Positions 22,481 to 33,779 of a DNA stretch of 64,000 bases are shown piece after piece. Source of the DNA: Xylona heveae TC161 (Eukaryota > Ascomycota > Xylonomycetes > Xylonales > Xylonaceae); NCBI RefSeq assembly GCF_001619985.1, contig NW_017264196.1, positions 2,294,001 to 2,358,000 on the forward strand. The letters run 5' to 3'. Both the position numbers and the translations under genes were made by a program. Every line of letters begins with the position of its first letter. The first letter of the stretch is position 1. The notes beneath the pieces are model-generated. The model saw nothing but the letters and a program-made list of their open reading frames with translations, searched no databases and had not been told where the DNA came from.

Positions 22481-23578
22481 ATGGCAGCCCAAGGTGCAGG
22501 TCGTCCAAATATGCGCCAGGCGCTGGAGTCAGCGGGTGCGCACTTCCTGAACCTGGTCGAGATTGGGATCGTCAAGACCTTCATCGACTACAAAGTCTTC
22601 GACCAGATTGTGGACGAGGGCGACATCGCCATTTCGGAGGTGGCAGTAAAGGTCGGCGGCGAGGAGGCCCTGCTGGAGCGCTTCTCAAACTACTTGATTG
22701 CCGCCGGAATCCTCGCGTCAACGGCGCCAGGCCGCATCGCGCATACAGAGCGCTCCCGCGCCTATCGGACCGGCGAAATCGCCGCCGGTTTTATCGTGCA
22801 TGTATACAACTTGTTTCTACGCCCCATGGCCCGTTGGACCGAGTATTTTGAAACGAATGGCTTGGCTGAGCCCAAGGACGCCCATAAGATCCCGCTGGGC
22901 CTGGCCACAGGCCATCCAGACTCGGATATGTACGGCGTTCTCGATGCGGAACCGAAGCTGGCCGTGCTATTCAATCGAGCCCAGGCCGGCTCAGCCAGCA
23001 TCTACTCTCTGAAAGGGGTGTACGATTTCGGCTGGTTGCAGAAGGCCCCTACACAACCCGGAGAGCGCCCCGCCATCGTGGACATTGGCGGTGGCAGTGG
23101 CCTAGCTCTGCGAGACATTCTCGTTGACAATCCCTTCGTCCCCCCTGAGCAATGCGCCGTCTTAGATCTTCCCAAGACGATCGAGCAGACCAAAAGCCAG
23201 CTAAACGAAGATCTACGCTCGGTACGACTGATTGGTGGAACCATGTTCGAAACACTTCCGCAGCCGGTCAGGGGAGCGCTCATCTATCAGTTCCGCCGCG
23301 TGCTCAGCGACTTCCTCGACAACGCCATTGTGCAGGCGCTCAAGCAAGTCCGGGAGGCTTGCGCACCCGACTCACGCGTGCTGATCATCGAGGAGCTGTT
23401 ACACCCGAACCAGTCCAAATTCAGCCTCGCGCAGGATATCTCTGTCATGAATTTTGGTGGCAAGCGACGCAGCGAGGCCATGTTCCGCAAGCTTGCTGCT
23501 CAGGCAGGCTTCAATGTTAATGCCGTTTACCGGGGCCCTGCCACTGATTTTGGCGTGGTCGAATTGCTGCCGGCATGA
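22481..23578 (+). CDS. SAM-dependent methyltransferase of the O-methyltransferase fold, lacking catalytic His
   Basis: Single exon, 365 aa. An N-terminal dimerisation/winged-helix-like part precedes a Rossmann SAM-binding domain (AIVDIGGGSGLALRDI, about residues 197-212, then VLDLPKTIEQTK). In this family the catalytic base is the His of an R-x-V-L-H-D-W motif. Here the motif reads RRVLSDF, so Ser276 replaces His while Asp277 is kept. Equisetin-type clusters carry an N-methyltransferase for the tetramic-acid nitrogen at this place. Other members of the fold have become SAM-dependent pericyclases (LepI and relatives). N-methylation is my first guess and pericyclase second; simple O-methylation is less likely. 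It is the last cluster gene on this side. Confidence 0.88.
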   Translation: MAAQGAGRPNMRQALESAGAHFLNLVEIGIVKTFIDYKVFDQIVDEGDIAISEVAVKVGGEEALLERFSNYLIAAGILASTAPGRIAHTERSRAYRTGEIAAGFIVHVYNLFLRPMARWTEYFETNGLAEPKDAHKIPLGLATGHPDSDMYGVLDAEPKLAVLFNRAQAGSASIYSLKGVYDFGWLQKAPTQPGERPAIVDIGGGSGLALRDILVDNPFVPPEQCAVLDLPKTIEQTKSQLNEDLRSVRLIGGTMFETLPQPVRGALIYQFRRVLSDFLDNAIVQALKQVREACAPDSRVLIIEELLHPNQSKFSLAQDISVMNFGGKRRSEAMFRKLAAQAGFNVNAVYRGPATDFGVVELLPA

Positions 23579-25422
23579 TGTGAAAGGATTCTTGTAGGCC
23601 GTGTGACTGCAGGGTCCCGGGGGCAGATAATTTCGCACAGAACACTGTCTTGTAACTGAAATTTGACCCCGAGTGTGCTCTCACCGGGTGTGAAAAATGA
23701 GTCTCATCTTCATAAAGAATATAACCAAGTTTTGTTCCTTGCCGATTTCTTAGGATATACCCAAACAGTGAATACCGTAAATATTTTCCAGCTCTCTGGA
23801 TCTGAGGTATAGTATTCTTGTCTAATTTGGCAGACTTCAATTTGCGACCAGTGCAGTCAGAGTACCTTATCCACGTCCCGGCTTTATTACTGTGAAAAAG
23901 AAGTGATTCGGAAAAGGTTTGCACCAGGACATCTCCATTGACATCCCCAAGAACCCCAAAGGAAATTCGTGCATATTTGTCATGGCAGTTTTGCTCGAAG
24001 ATTCTGGTATCTATAAGCTCGGGATCAGTGATAGTCACTAATGAGACCAAAGGCGACGATATTAGAAACACCGTAAAATGAGTTTGCTTGTGTCAGTTGA
24101 TCCGAAGCGCTGACTGATGCTAGAAAATAAGTGAAATGCCGCACTATCGGAGAAGACATGACTGGCTTTATTTTTGAAGAATCAGAAGGCTCCAATATTC
24201 CATTCGTCAAGAGCAAATAAGTCCAAGAGTAGACAAAATGAAGACCTTCGGCAAACTAGGCGTGAAAAGACGATAGTTAATTGCTCACATATAGACGAGA
24301 GTAACTCCGTTAAATCAATCTTTGTAAAAGTGTATCTGTACACACAGATACCCTCAATGATGCGTTCGCTGTCCAGACCTTTTTGAGATGCTACTTTGCA
24401 GTCGTTGTGGGGGTGGCTTTGTGGTAAACCTATCATCGTCTCAGGTGTTGTTCAAGTGATTATAATCCATTTCGGGCCACCGCAATATCCTGGTCCGGAT
24501 TCTACCAGAGTGTCCTGCAGCGCATGCCAAAGAGTTGCTTACCATTGGTTTCTTGTGCCCAACCGGTCGGCCTTGAGCAGAGAGCGAATGAACTCCTCGA
24601 TGAGGTTGCCTCGTGGCTTGGAAACCTTCACGCCTCCCTCGCTCGTACCTTTCCTCTCGGCTAGGGAAACTTGGAAGATGATTAAAATTGGCATAATATA
24701 ATGCTGCGCATTAAAAGCATTAAATTATTCCGATGGCACAATTTTATCCTCTCGGCACTATGCTTCACATACAGAGGTAACGAACTACCTTATTGCTTCT
24801 GGAGAATATAACTCTATGGCTTCGTCTACTCTCTTATTATTCCCACAAATGGAATAATCTCTTCTTTTCGATGAGCTCATTTGAACATGGGGGCGGAGTA
24901 TCGAGTGAGCCATCAGGGGTTCGTCAGTCTGATTAATACTACGGTAGGAGTGCCATCCCCTGGTTCGTACTGATAGGTTGATAGGTGCGTACATTGATCG
25001 TGGCAGAGTCACTTGAGTGTCGTTTTCCAATTGGCTCTATATCGCCAGGGTGCCTGTCAGCGCTCCATCTTGGCTTCCGACAACTCAGCTACCCAGCCTT
25101 GCTCCTGTCCCTTGGTTCTTTGCCGATTAAATGTCGAAGACGACCTCTGCAATGATGATTCGCCTTTCTTTCTTTTAGACTTTCCCTTTGAATTGCTCAA
25201 CCCATCTCCTCACATTTCCCTCGTCTCAAGCTCCCCTCGGTCCGAGTTGCTTATGATCGTTCACTGTAAGCGTTCCTCAAGACATATTCTCTATTTTCTG
25301 TGCGACAGGGAGATAAATATAACGTCCAATAGCATCTTCGGAGAGTAACTTTTGGCGTATCCTTCTGTGTGAGAGGAATTTGATTCTTTTCCTTCTCGAT
25401 AATATCATCAAAGCGAAATTCT
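23579..25422. other. Intergenic region at the right border of the cluster
   Basis: About 1.84 kb without a supported gene. A 184-codon minus-strand open frame (24071-23517) overlaps the methyltransferase 3' end and has no recognisable domain. I treat it as chance. The right half is the promoter of the next gene, with CT-rich stretches near 25160-25230. Confidence 0.5.
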
Positions 25423-27531
25423 ATGGCGGGTGCCTCCGGTCTAGTCGACCCGTTGGTGGGGGATTTCCTCGTGGAAAAACAAATTTTCTGGTCGTCGAAT
25501 GCATTTTTGCCAGAATCGGAACCTCAGCATGTGCGGTCGCAACAAACCGGATCTCTCGCCTCAGTTAATGCATTCGGAACTGGGATTCCCTTCTATCATG
25601 ATTACGCTCAAAATCCGTTACAGATCCCTCGGAGTCTTTCTTGCGGGGGGGCTGTAACCTTTGGTCATCAAACGGTGGGGAAACCTGAATTATTTACTCA
25701 TGTGGCTCTATTAACCGACCAACAGGACTTTCTCGGTCTCGCCAGCATTGATCGTGGTCGAGATTATTCGACACAGTCGGCCCCTGCAAACGTCCCAATG
25801 TCGAGGGATGCCTCGACCTCCTCTGCCGTAGACTGCGATTTGGACATTTATAATGCTGCTCCAGCACCAGCTTTCCTTGACTCTACGGTTGCAGACTCTT
25901 TCCATTCATCTTCAATAGGGGCACAGCCTACTGAGGCATACACCTTTCGACCTTCGGGCGCTCACCCTGGGAACATTACGTTTCGGAGCTCACTCCCTTC
26001 TGTCACCGAGGTTGACGCTCAGGTCTATGATCCCTCTGAGTACGTTGCCCGATTTGCCTCTGAAATTGACAATGCGTCAATTTCACAAGCTATGGTCACT
26101 CATGAAAGTATCAACAACCAACTTCCACCAACATTAATCTCAAGTATCGCGACTAGCGGACAATCTGATGATAGCGACGCATGCAACATGAGCCGCCAGT
26201 ACAGTGCTGCCGGCAGTGTATTCTGTGAGGGCTTCGACATGCTAAGAGTTCATTCGAATTTATCGGAATTTGGCTCCAGTCAAAACCAAGCACCTCTTGG
26301 TGTGAGCCAGCCACCAAATGCTATTGGTGCAGAGGTTGTTTGCGTTCAAAATGAATCTCCTGGTTTCGTTGCTTCTGCTTATCCTTTTAATGGTGGTCAG
26401 GTGCTCACTCAGTCTGTCCCCGGCTCTGCAGGTTTTGACTCTGGAGTTATACCGACACCTTCATCAACGAACCCGTCAGAGGGTACGCATAAGGAAACAA
26501 GGCAGACGACAAAGCGCTCCAAGCATAGGCGACAAGGCCGGTTAGCTCAACATACTCGGCCGATCAGGCCGAAGCCATCCAGCGAATCGCTCACCTCTAT
26601 CCAAGCTCCGACGGCTAACATGATTCGGCTCCGATCAGTAGACGACTCTTCTGAGGAAAGGCTTGTCGCAATGATCCCAAAGACCGTCTACATACGCCCT
26701 TCCCATCCTCGAGTAAAATGCAATCAGTGTGACGATCACCCTGATGGCTTTCGCGGAGAACATGAGCTTCGCAGACACGTCGACCGTTGTCACCGCGCAA
26801 CTCGAAAGGTCTGGGTTACAGTTGACATCTCCAAGAATAAGAAATTTCTCGCACATTGCAAAGCCTGTCGCACCGGGAAAAAGTATGGCGCTTACTACAA
26901 TGCCGCCGCTCATCTCCGTCGCGCCCACTTTAACCCGCGAAAACGAAATGGCAATGGTAAAGTTAAGGAAAACGAAAGACGGGGTGGAAAGGGAGGTGGC
27001 GACTATCCGCCCATGGATGTCCTGAAAAAATGGATGAAAGAAGTGGAAGAACATGTCAAGGAACCAGGTGACTGGATGTTTGACGACAATTGCGAAGAAG
27101 ATATTCATGCCGCTGATGATGACTTTCTTGATGGTTCGTACAATCCTCCAACACCACCAGCTACGTTGCCAGTTAATGGCACCATCTCGGCTTATAACGA
27201 CAAAGTCAGTTTTACTTCGGGTACACTTGCTGGCGGCTTGAGCCAAAATTATCCTTCGTCATCCAAGTATAAGCCCGAAGATCCCCCTTCTGTCTCTCTT
27301 CAGCCGCCACAATTTCTTGATACGGGGGCGGTATCGGCAGCAGGGCAACTATTCGATTCTAATCATATTGCAGCTTATGATACATTTGATCCTTCTCTGA
27401 GTTTTTGCGTGAATGAACAAGGTTCATTCTTAGATGCTTCTTCGTTTTGCAATTCTGCTCAGTTCGATGCACAGCAGCAATATGATGCTGTGCTCAACCC
27501 AAGTTTTCATTCAATTGGAGCGCAGCAGTAA
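25423..27531 (+). CDS. C2H2-like zinc-finger protein (DUF7896-like), probable transcription factor
   Basis: Single-exon 702-aa protein. Residues 1-350 are Ser/Pro/Gln-rich and low in order, then comes a basic stretch (KRSKHRRQGR). Around residues 425-450 is a finger, CNQCDDHPDGFRGEHELRRHVDRCH. A second Cys/His cluster follows about 20 residues on (HCKACRTGKKYGAYYNAAAHLRRAH). A Lys/Gly-rich stretch and the helix MDVLKKWMKEVEEHV follow, then an acidic and Ser-rich tail. This arrangement is common in Aspergillus-like fungi in proteins annotated C2H2/DUF7896, a family of uncertain function; nuclear location is inferred. It lies 1.8 kb beyond the methyltransferase and could be a cluster-edge regulator or simply the first flanking gene. 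Confidence 0.85.
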   Translation: MAGASGLVDPLVGDFLVEKQIFWSSNAFLPESEPQHVRSQQTGSLASVNAFGTGIPFYHDYAQNPLQIPRSLSCGGAVTFGHQTVGKPELFTHVALLTDQQDFLGLASIDRGRDYSTQSAPANVPMSRDASTSSAVDCDLDIYNAAPAPAFLDSTVADSFHSSSIGAQPTEAYTFRPSGAHPGNITFRSSLPSVTEVDAQVYDPSEYVARFASEIDNASISQAMVTHESINNQLPPTLISSIATSGQSDDSDACNMSRQYSAAGSVFCEGFDMLRVHSNLSEFGSSQNQAPLGVSQPPNAIGAEVVCVQNESPGFVASAYPFNGGQVLTQSVPGSAGFDSGVIPTPSSTNPSEGTHKETRQTTKRSKHRRQGRLAQHTRPIRPKPSSESLTSIQAPTANMIRLRSVDDSSEERLVAMIPKTVYIRPSHPRVKCNQCDDHPDGFRGEHELRRHVDRCHRATRKVWVTVDISKNKKFLAHCKACRTGKKYGAYYNAAAHLRRAHFNPRKRNGNGKVKENERRGGKGGGDYPPMDVLKKWMKEVEEHVKEPGDWMFDDNCEEDIHAADDDFLDGSYNPPTPPATLPVNGTISAYNDKVSFTSGTLAGGLSQNYPSSSKYKPEDPPSVSLQPPQFLDTGAVSAAGQLFDSNHIAAYDTFDPSLSFCVNEQGSFLDASSFCNSAQFDAQQQYDAVLNPSFHSIGAQQ

Positions 27532-28233
27532 CTTCTGTTGTGGTCATTTTGCTCTTTTTACTTTTGTTTCTATTTCACTGGTTCATATTTTGGACAGCTT
27601 TTGTCTTTTTTTTTCCTATTGCTTCGTCTTTTTCTCCCCTCCATTGGTGAAGTTCTTTCATCATGGAGGTCGTTTATACTTTCCTTTCTTGATCTAACTT
27701 GATCCCTCTTCTTTTACTGGGTGAAATATAATGTGTGCAGGTTTTTGGGCTCACGATACATGAACCTTGTTAGCATTCGCATATGCATATACAACACAGA
27801 TCTCGGTCAGAGTCTGCATGCAGGGATGACGAATGTGCAACATCGGCGTACTCATATGAAGCGAGCCATGTTGTTGCATCCTTCTTCCCCATTGATGCGT
27901 TGTAATCGGAGGAACGAGGTCTTGCTTATTATAATATACCGCTTCGCTTTCTTCGCTTTCTTTGCTCGGAGCTTTTCTTCAATTTCGCTGGAGGCTTTTA
28001 GTTCTGAAGTTCGAGTTTTAATGATGTCAGGAAATGACTATTGGTACAAAGATCATTGGCTTTCTTCGGCTTCTTCTCTCTTCTTAATTATTTCTACCTG
28101 TTATTTATCGAATTTCTTTTTTTGCCCTTTTTTTGGCCCTTTTTTTTTTCGTTTCTGTATCTCTTTTTGTCTTAATTTCTTTTCTGAAGCGACAGATTTT
28201 TGTGTTTATATTGGGAGCACGCTGTGCTCGACT

Positions 28234-28254
28234 CGGATTTCGGATTTCGGATTT
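28234..28254 (+). repeat. Short tandem repeat (CGGATTT)x3
   Basis: Three perfect copies of a 7-mer in the T-rich stretch downstream of the C2H2/DUF7896-like gene. Confidence 0.85.
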
Positions 28255-31200
28255 CGACTGATACTAATCAGTTTGTATCTATCAACGTCACATATATCAT
28301 ATCGTACTTGTTTCATATCCTACCTAGTTTGTTCTTTTCCATCATTGTGAATTGTATGGAAATATTAACCGACGACGGTCTTAGCTTTATATTCGACTCT
28401 AGGACCACACTGTCTGTTCAAATCCTCTTTGATTCCAATCTCTTCTCGCGCTATGGTTTGCCTGCATAGAGAAAAATTGGCGATCGACCCTTTGTCTGCG
28501 ATTTCCATGTCTTTATATAAGAATCCTACAATTATTGAGCGCGTATATCGGAGCACGCATTTTCCGTTCGAGCTGGCATTATTTTATGAAAGACACAAAT
28601 GTGATGCAATTGGCATAATATCCCACAGAGGCACTTTTGCTGTACAGTGTACTCTACGCCTCTGGATAACACATGCTTCAAGAAGGGTGGGTTTAACCTC
28701 ACAATATTGCTTGGAAATACAAAAAGTAGCCACGAATCCACTCTATCTGACCAACGCAGGAGATGATGAATGCTTTCGAAACAGTCTAGTTCTAGTCTCC
28801 TAATTACACATGCGAGCACTTTTCTCAAGGATAAACGGTAAATGAAAGCAGTGACCGAATTTTAGAGGAAAGCCAAGCTTTGTGGATCGCTAACTTCTGC
28901 ATTTATTGCACTGGTGTATGCTGATCTTAGACTGAAATCTGATTACTGTGATATTGCGTGGGCAGATGACTTGTCAATGTCAAACCGAAATGCACGTAGC
29001 TCTAGCTCTTGAAGCGGACTAGTATAACTCATGCCTATCTCTTCGTAGATGTCCCTTCTCATGTAGAGAATATATCTCATTATCTTTATTTGGCTCCTTC
29101 TTACCTTCCATGATGTGCGTTGGATTTTGAGCTGTTACGAGTCCGTCGTGTACTTACCGTTAATGCTATCTTCTCGGCGAAGACAATTCTAGCAGCGTCT
29201 TCCGCAAGGCTATTTTCAACTGCTTTCCTCTAATAGAACGAAGCTATCGAGCAGCAACAACTGGACATCAGAAGAAGGAAATCACATATCTAATAGCTGA
29301 TACATTGAGAAAAGGCCTGGCTAGTACGCACGTCTGTATGCAAAGCTAGGTCAACAAATATTGGGGAAGTGAGAACCCGTCAGAATGCCTGAGCTTTCGG
29401 ATAGATGCATTGGCGCTCCTTCTCATTAATTGTATCGTCCGCTGCGGAACATATTCCGATGCTCGCGATTTCCATCCTGGAGCACTGATATAGGATATCG
29501 GATGCCGGAACGCGCGGGCTCGAAATCGGATGGTATCAGTCGCCCGCCTGCGAAACCTGTCCCGTTAATCTCCTTTGAATTGTCTTATGGTGGGCATCAT
29601 TAAAACCAGGAAAATTGTTTAGAAGTGCCAAATTCCGGCATGCCGATGCATAAGCCTGTATATGACACGGCCATCGATCCCGTACCGCACTCATTTCCGC
29701 CTTAGGAAATGAAGACTTTGGCCAATCATTACATCGTTATCGACTGTCAATTTTTTCTGCAGACATGTCAGTTACACTAAACAACAACTCGTCTCGCCTA
29801 AACATTGTGAGATAAAACGGGATTATCTACAAACTCGGACCAAAGAATTCAGGAAAGCAAATGAAACAGGGTTTAAAAATGCTTGTCCGAAGATCATTGA
29901 TCTAGCGGACGTGGAAAAGATATCGGAGCGATATGCTATCATAGATCTGATCGAAGAGATCTGATCTGTTTCCTTAGCCTAAAGAACAGAGCATGATTTC
30001 GTGTCATATGCCGAATGAAACCAAGGGAAAGCCTTTCTTCTCGGTTCTAGGTGATGACAAAAGAAAAACCTCCAAGTCTGCGATGAGGCTTTTCAACCAT
30101 ATGAAATTGAAGAGATTTTTGGCCGACGGGCGGAGGCTCGGCTTGATCATTGGCACACGGCATTTCCTAGTTTGGGAGATTTCTAGCGCAAACGGAATTC
30201 GTCGGAAACGAGATGCCCTTGAGAATAGAAAAGGTTGAGAGGATTTCTAAGAACTGGATCTCTCTGTATCAAGTCGGTAAAAGGTCGCGATACTCCTTGC
30301 ATTTAGGCCTAAGAATGTGTTAATTGTCTCGTGGGCCGTGCAGAGATCGGCGGGTATCACAGGTAATTTCATCTCGTCTCCCGCATCTTCCCGTTTTTTA
30401 GTCGGCCACTGATGCGTGTTGTGTAAGGGCCAATTGAACCGAAACAAAAGCGGCGCGAAAATGTGCAAAAAAAAGCGACATACCAGGCCAACAAGAGTTG
30501 CAGGTATTTGCAGCCTGACAGAATTTTGGATCTTTCTTTTTTCTTGGGATCGTTCTGGTCCCTGCTTGAGAGACTATTTCTGACATTTGATCGATCGTCT
30601 CAACCAGCGGCCAAGATTCAGTGAAAAGCAAACTATTTGCCGCCCCAAGAGACCCTGTTCCCTGGATCACTGCGCAGCGGATGCGGCCCGGAACGCGGAC
30701 CTAGCCGTTCCGACCGACTTAGGTGCCACGCCATCCATAGACAGCCGAGTCTGCTAACGCCACCAGCTCGCTCAGTGTTACCAGTCAATGGCAAAATGAT
30801 GAGATGAATGCGCATTGTTCTTGAATCGCAAATTATTCATTAGTCTCAAATATGCATTGCCATGCTGGTTGCCTGGCGGTGACTTGATTTTGCCTTGAAT
30901 GTGCCCTGAAATGACGCGTATGCCTTCCCGGTGACAGGCAGTTTTATAAAGGTGCATAGCCGAATGTCGCGCTGGATGAGCTCGGGCGATTTTCCGATTC
31001 ACAATATTGGACTCGTATTCAACGGCGGTGAAGAGGCCGTTGAGAGAAGGCAAAAGCTTCATTGCGTCAGTCCTTGGATATGTGGAGATCTTCGCGGTAG
31101 CCAACGTTGAGCGCTTTTGCAGCTGCCTCCCAAGACAAGAGCGAATGGCAAAGAGAAAGGGAATCGAAAAGTTTAACAATTTCATCTGTGCTTTGCATGC

Positions 31201-33373
31201 ACGAGAAATTTTCGGCGTTATAGCAACCAAAATCTACCTCTTTAGGACGACTTGGCAAGCCCAGCAGACAGGCTATTGGGAGATTTCCGGACTCTCGGTC
31301 GCGATGCAAGCAGTCCCTTCAATTCGAAGAAACGGCTTCTGCCCTGTCATGGTTGAGGAGTAATGACCGGCGACGGGCGCTTCCTCCGAAGATATGTTTG
31401 TACTGCACATATCGCATGACCGTTACTCGAATTTGGGAAATTAAGAGACGATTTTATCGACGCCTCTTATCGACGCCTTGCTTCCAGTCAGGAATAAATT
31501 ACTTTTTTCTCCGTCGGTATGTTATGGTGATCGTCGACGGTTCCCGAGGAAATCTCCTCGAGAAAGCGATTTGTGATATGTTAACGGTTTAGCTCAATGC
31601 GCGTTCATGTCGCAATGACCCCGGGGCGGTGAGGCCCCACTCCTGGAAATGAGACTCCCAACGTACGCAGACCCGCAAAAGTCAATTGTGAAGCCAATCG
31701 AGTTGATTTCCATGTTGTGGCCACCTTTTTGATGAAGCAATATCCTTATGATGAGTCCACTATTGTCACGACCACCGCCAGGCAAACCCCGACATGCAGA
31801 AATTTGGCGGAATGTTGTCATTGGGCCATGGGAAGCCGGAGTTCCCCGATGCCATGGTCCGTCGGGGAGCAAAATAGAGAGAAAAATAAAAATAACATGA
31901 CAAAAAGAAGGGAACAATGAGGGGAGAGGAGAGCGCAAACCTTCACACCTAGCGGCGCAGAAGCACCCTTCTCCTTGCTCTGCGAGGGTGACGCGGATAC
32001 GGTGAAAGGTAGATGCACCCACGTGCCTCTGCATCGGTGTTGACGGAGTACAGAGGCCAATCCGTGGCGCGGCGATCCCGTTTCTCACAACAATAACCCT
32101 TTGAATCGCCTTTTTCGTGGAGACTGTCTTGTTAGGCTGTAAGAAGCTTAGCAAGGATTAAACTTTTGAGATCGACCCCTTTGGCCGGTCACTTCGCCTA
32201 GATGCTAGTCGGCGATTAGTCCGAGGCTAGAGTGACTGTACTCGGCCTATGAGACTCAACATAGTCGCCGGCTAAAGAGACTGATCATCTTTGCGACATC
32301 ACAAACCCATCCCACCCTATCTCTCGCCCTGGAATTGGCTCTTATTGCAACAATGGGACCAGGGAAAACTTTAAGCCAAACCAATAATGGGCACGACAGG
32401 CGCTCAAATGTCAGATTCGCACAAACGTTTCAGGAGCAACGTACGGCATTACCCTGTGGCTCACCTCCACACGCACGCAAGTAGGCCAAAATGCTCGGCA
32501 AATTTGTGAAGTTGACCAGCCTAACGGACCCGACACAGTGGATGACTGTCTTTGCACACCGAATAAATGTCCGGAGCCGTGTACCTAGATCTAGAATGAC
32601 CTGCGCTGGATACCGCAGGGGAGAGTTGGGCTTCAGATGCCAGAGAAAAGCTGTGGCTGCGGTATCTTGTCAGTCGCTCAAGTACGACTCTTGCGCCGGG
32701 ATTTGAAGAATGGACTGCTGCATTTTGGAGACCACATAGTGCTTTGTGCTCCTGAAACCTTTGCTGCTCGCCGTTATTGGAGCCATCCTGCGGGCCGCGG
32801 TTCCCGCAAAACGACATTCCAGAGCATTTCGTCATCTATCCAACGATTGTGGTCACGCAGTTGGGTGAACGGAACCAAAGGTCTCAAAGCAAATAAGTCG
32901 ACCCAAGCAGACGGGCACAGTAGTCCCCATAAGTGCCCTGCAGGATATCCTGCAGCTGTCCGCCCGAGAACCAGGTACTTGCCTCGCAAAAGAAAGCACC
33001 GTGTGTGGACTCAATGATCCCTAAGATGTCTCTCCCTGCTAAGACAAATCCCAGAACCGATTTTCGGATCCCTTGGCCAAACGCTTGTTTGCTGCTCTTA
33101 ATTCAAACTTGCGGGAGACGCAGAAGACTCTCGGAATCGCATTCAGTACCAGCGCCCCATTGGCGGTGACGGCACATTCAACCTTCTCGAGATCCGTTTG
33201 TGGCGAATCAAAAGAGCTCAAAGCAACTCAAAATCCAATATTCCGAGTTGGACCCCCGTGCAGCGTCTGTATTTTCTTCTCTGCCGACTAAGCTGCGGGC
33301 AGCCAACTTGCAGAGAGTCCAATATACGAGTCTTGGTCAGCGAAAATATCCGTTCAGGTCCCAATGACAACAG

Positions 33374-33380
33374 TATAAAG
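33374..33380 (+). promoter_or_regulatory. TATA box and CCAAT box for the small Cys-rich gene
   Basis: TATAAAG lies 117 nt before the ATG at 33497, with CCAAT at 33361-33365 just upstream and a pyrimidine-rich run up to CACCATG. This supports a real promoter for the tiny gene that follows. Confidence 0.5.
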
Positions 33381-33496
33381 CCAGAAGGGAAATCCACCTC
33401 TAGGTCTTGCTCATCAGCATTTTATCATCTGCAAAACTCAAACAACTTCATTCATATATCGCCTTGGTCATTCGTCCGACTTTTTTGATCCTCACC

Positions 33497-33779
33497 ATGT
33501 CAAACTTCTTCCTCCGAGAACAGCTCCTGGAGCAGATACATCCTAAGCCTTCGGTCAGCTTCGCTTCCGAATGTGACCATTATTTTCCATCATGCTCCTC
33601 TGGCATCAAGTCTGTTCTTCCGGTATTTACTCTTCTCGAAATTCAGGATAAGGAAAAGGACGGATATGCTGACCAGAGACTAGATGGCTGGCGTCAAATG
33701 CCCTAATTGTGCGAGCCAAGGGAAGGAGGTCTGGGTAATACCCGGAAAGAATTGTCCTCAATGCAGTTCGCCCTGTTGA
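33497..33779 (+). CDS. Small Cys-rich (zinc-ribbon-like) protein, two exons
   Basis: Proposed exons 33497-33622 and 33684-33779 give 73 aa. The intron begins GTATTT and ends CTAG, with a GCTGAC branch site. The N-terminal half starts MSNFFLREQLLEQ and is unremarkable. The second exon codes CPNCASQGKEVWVIPGK followed by NCPQCSSPC, that is two CxxC knuckles about 18 residues apart plus a terminal Cys, which looks like a treble-clef or zinc-ribbon minidomain. The start sits in a good context (CACCATG) with TATA and CCAAT boxes upstream. I believe similar tiny CPNC/CPQC proteins occur in other ascomycetes but know no function for them. The exon join is inferred; exon 2 could alternatively be read from its own ATG at 33684. 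Confidence 0.55.

Larger units (their letters stand above)
27532..33496. other. Gene-poor interval of about 6 kb
   Basis: No supported coding gene. The first 0.8 kb is very T-rich on the plus strand (27540-28330), with CTTCGCTTTC and (CGGATTT)3 short repeats (28234-28254), and looks like the 3' flank of the C2H2 gene. From 28.8 to 33.4 kb base composition is ordinary and open frames are short, unconnected by good splice sites and lacking domains. I see no terminal repeats, transposase or reverse-transcriptase remnants. It could hold regulatory DNA or non-coding RNA. Confidence 0.5.

Noticed and set aside
23517-24071. 184-codon minus-strand open frame overlapping the methyltransferase 3' end
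   Set aside because: No recognisable domain and no good start context; a third of it is antisense to a certain gene. A small secreted protein in the non-overlapping part cannot be fully excluded.
27721-28350. Plus-strand 209-codon frame
   Set aside because: Phe/Ser/Leu-rich translation of a T-rich 3' flank, without an ATG at the stated start or any domain.
28380-28450. Possible tRNA (GTTCAAATCC resembling a B box)
   Set aside because: No matching A box or acceptor-stem pairing at the required distances.
31594-32154. 186-codon minus-strand frame
   Set aside because: Composition is not coding-like, with no splice partners and no domain.
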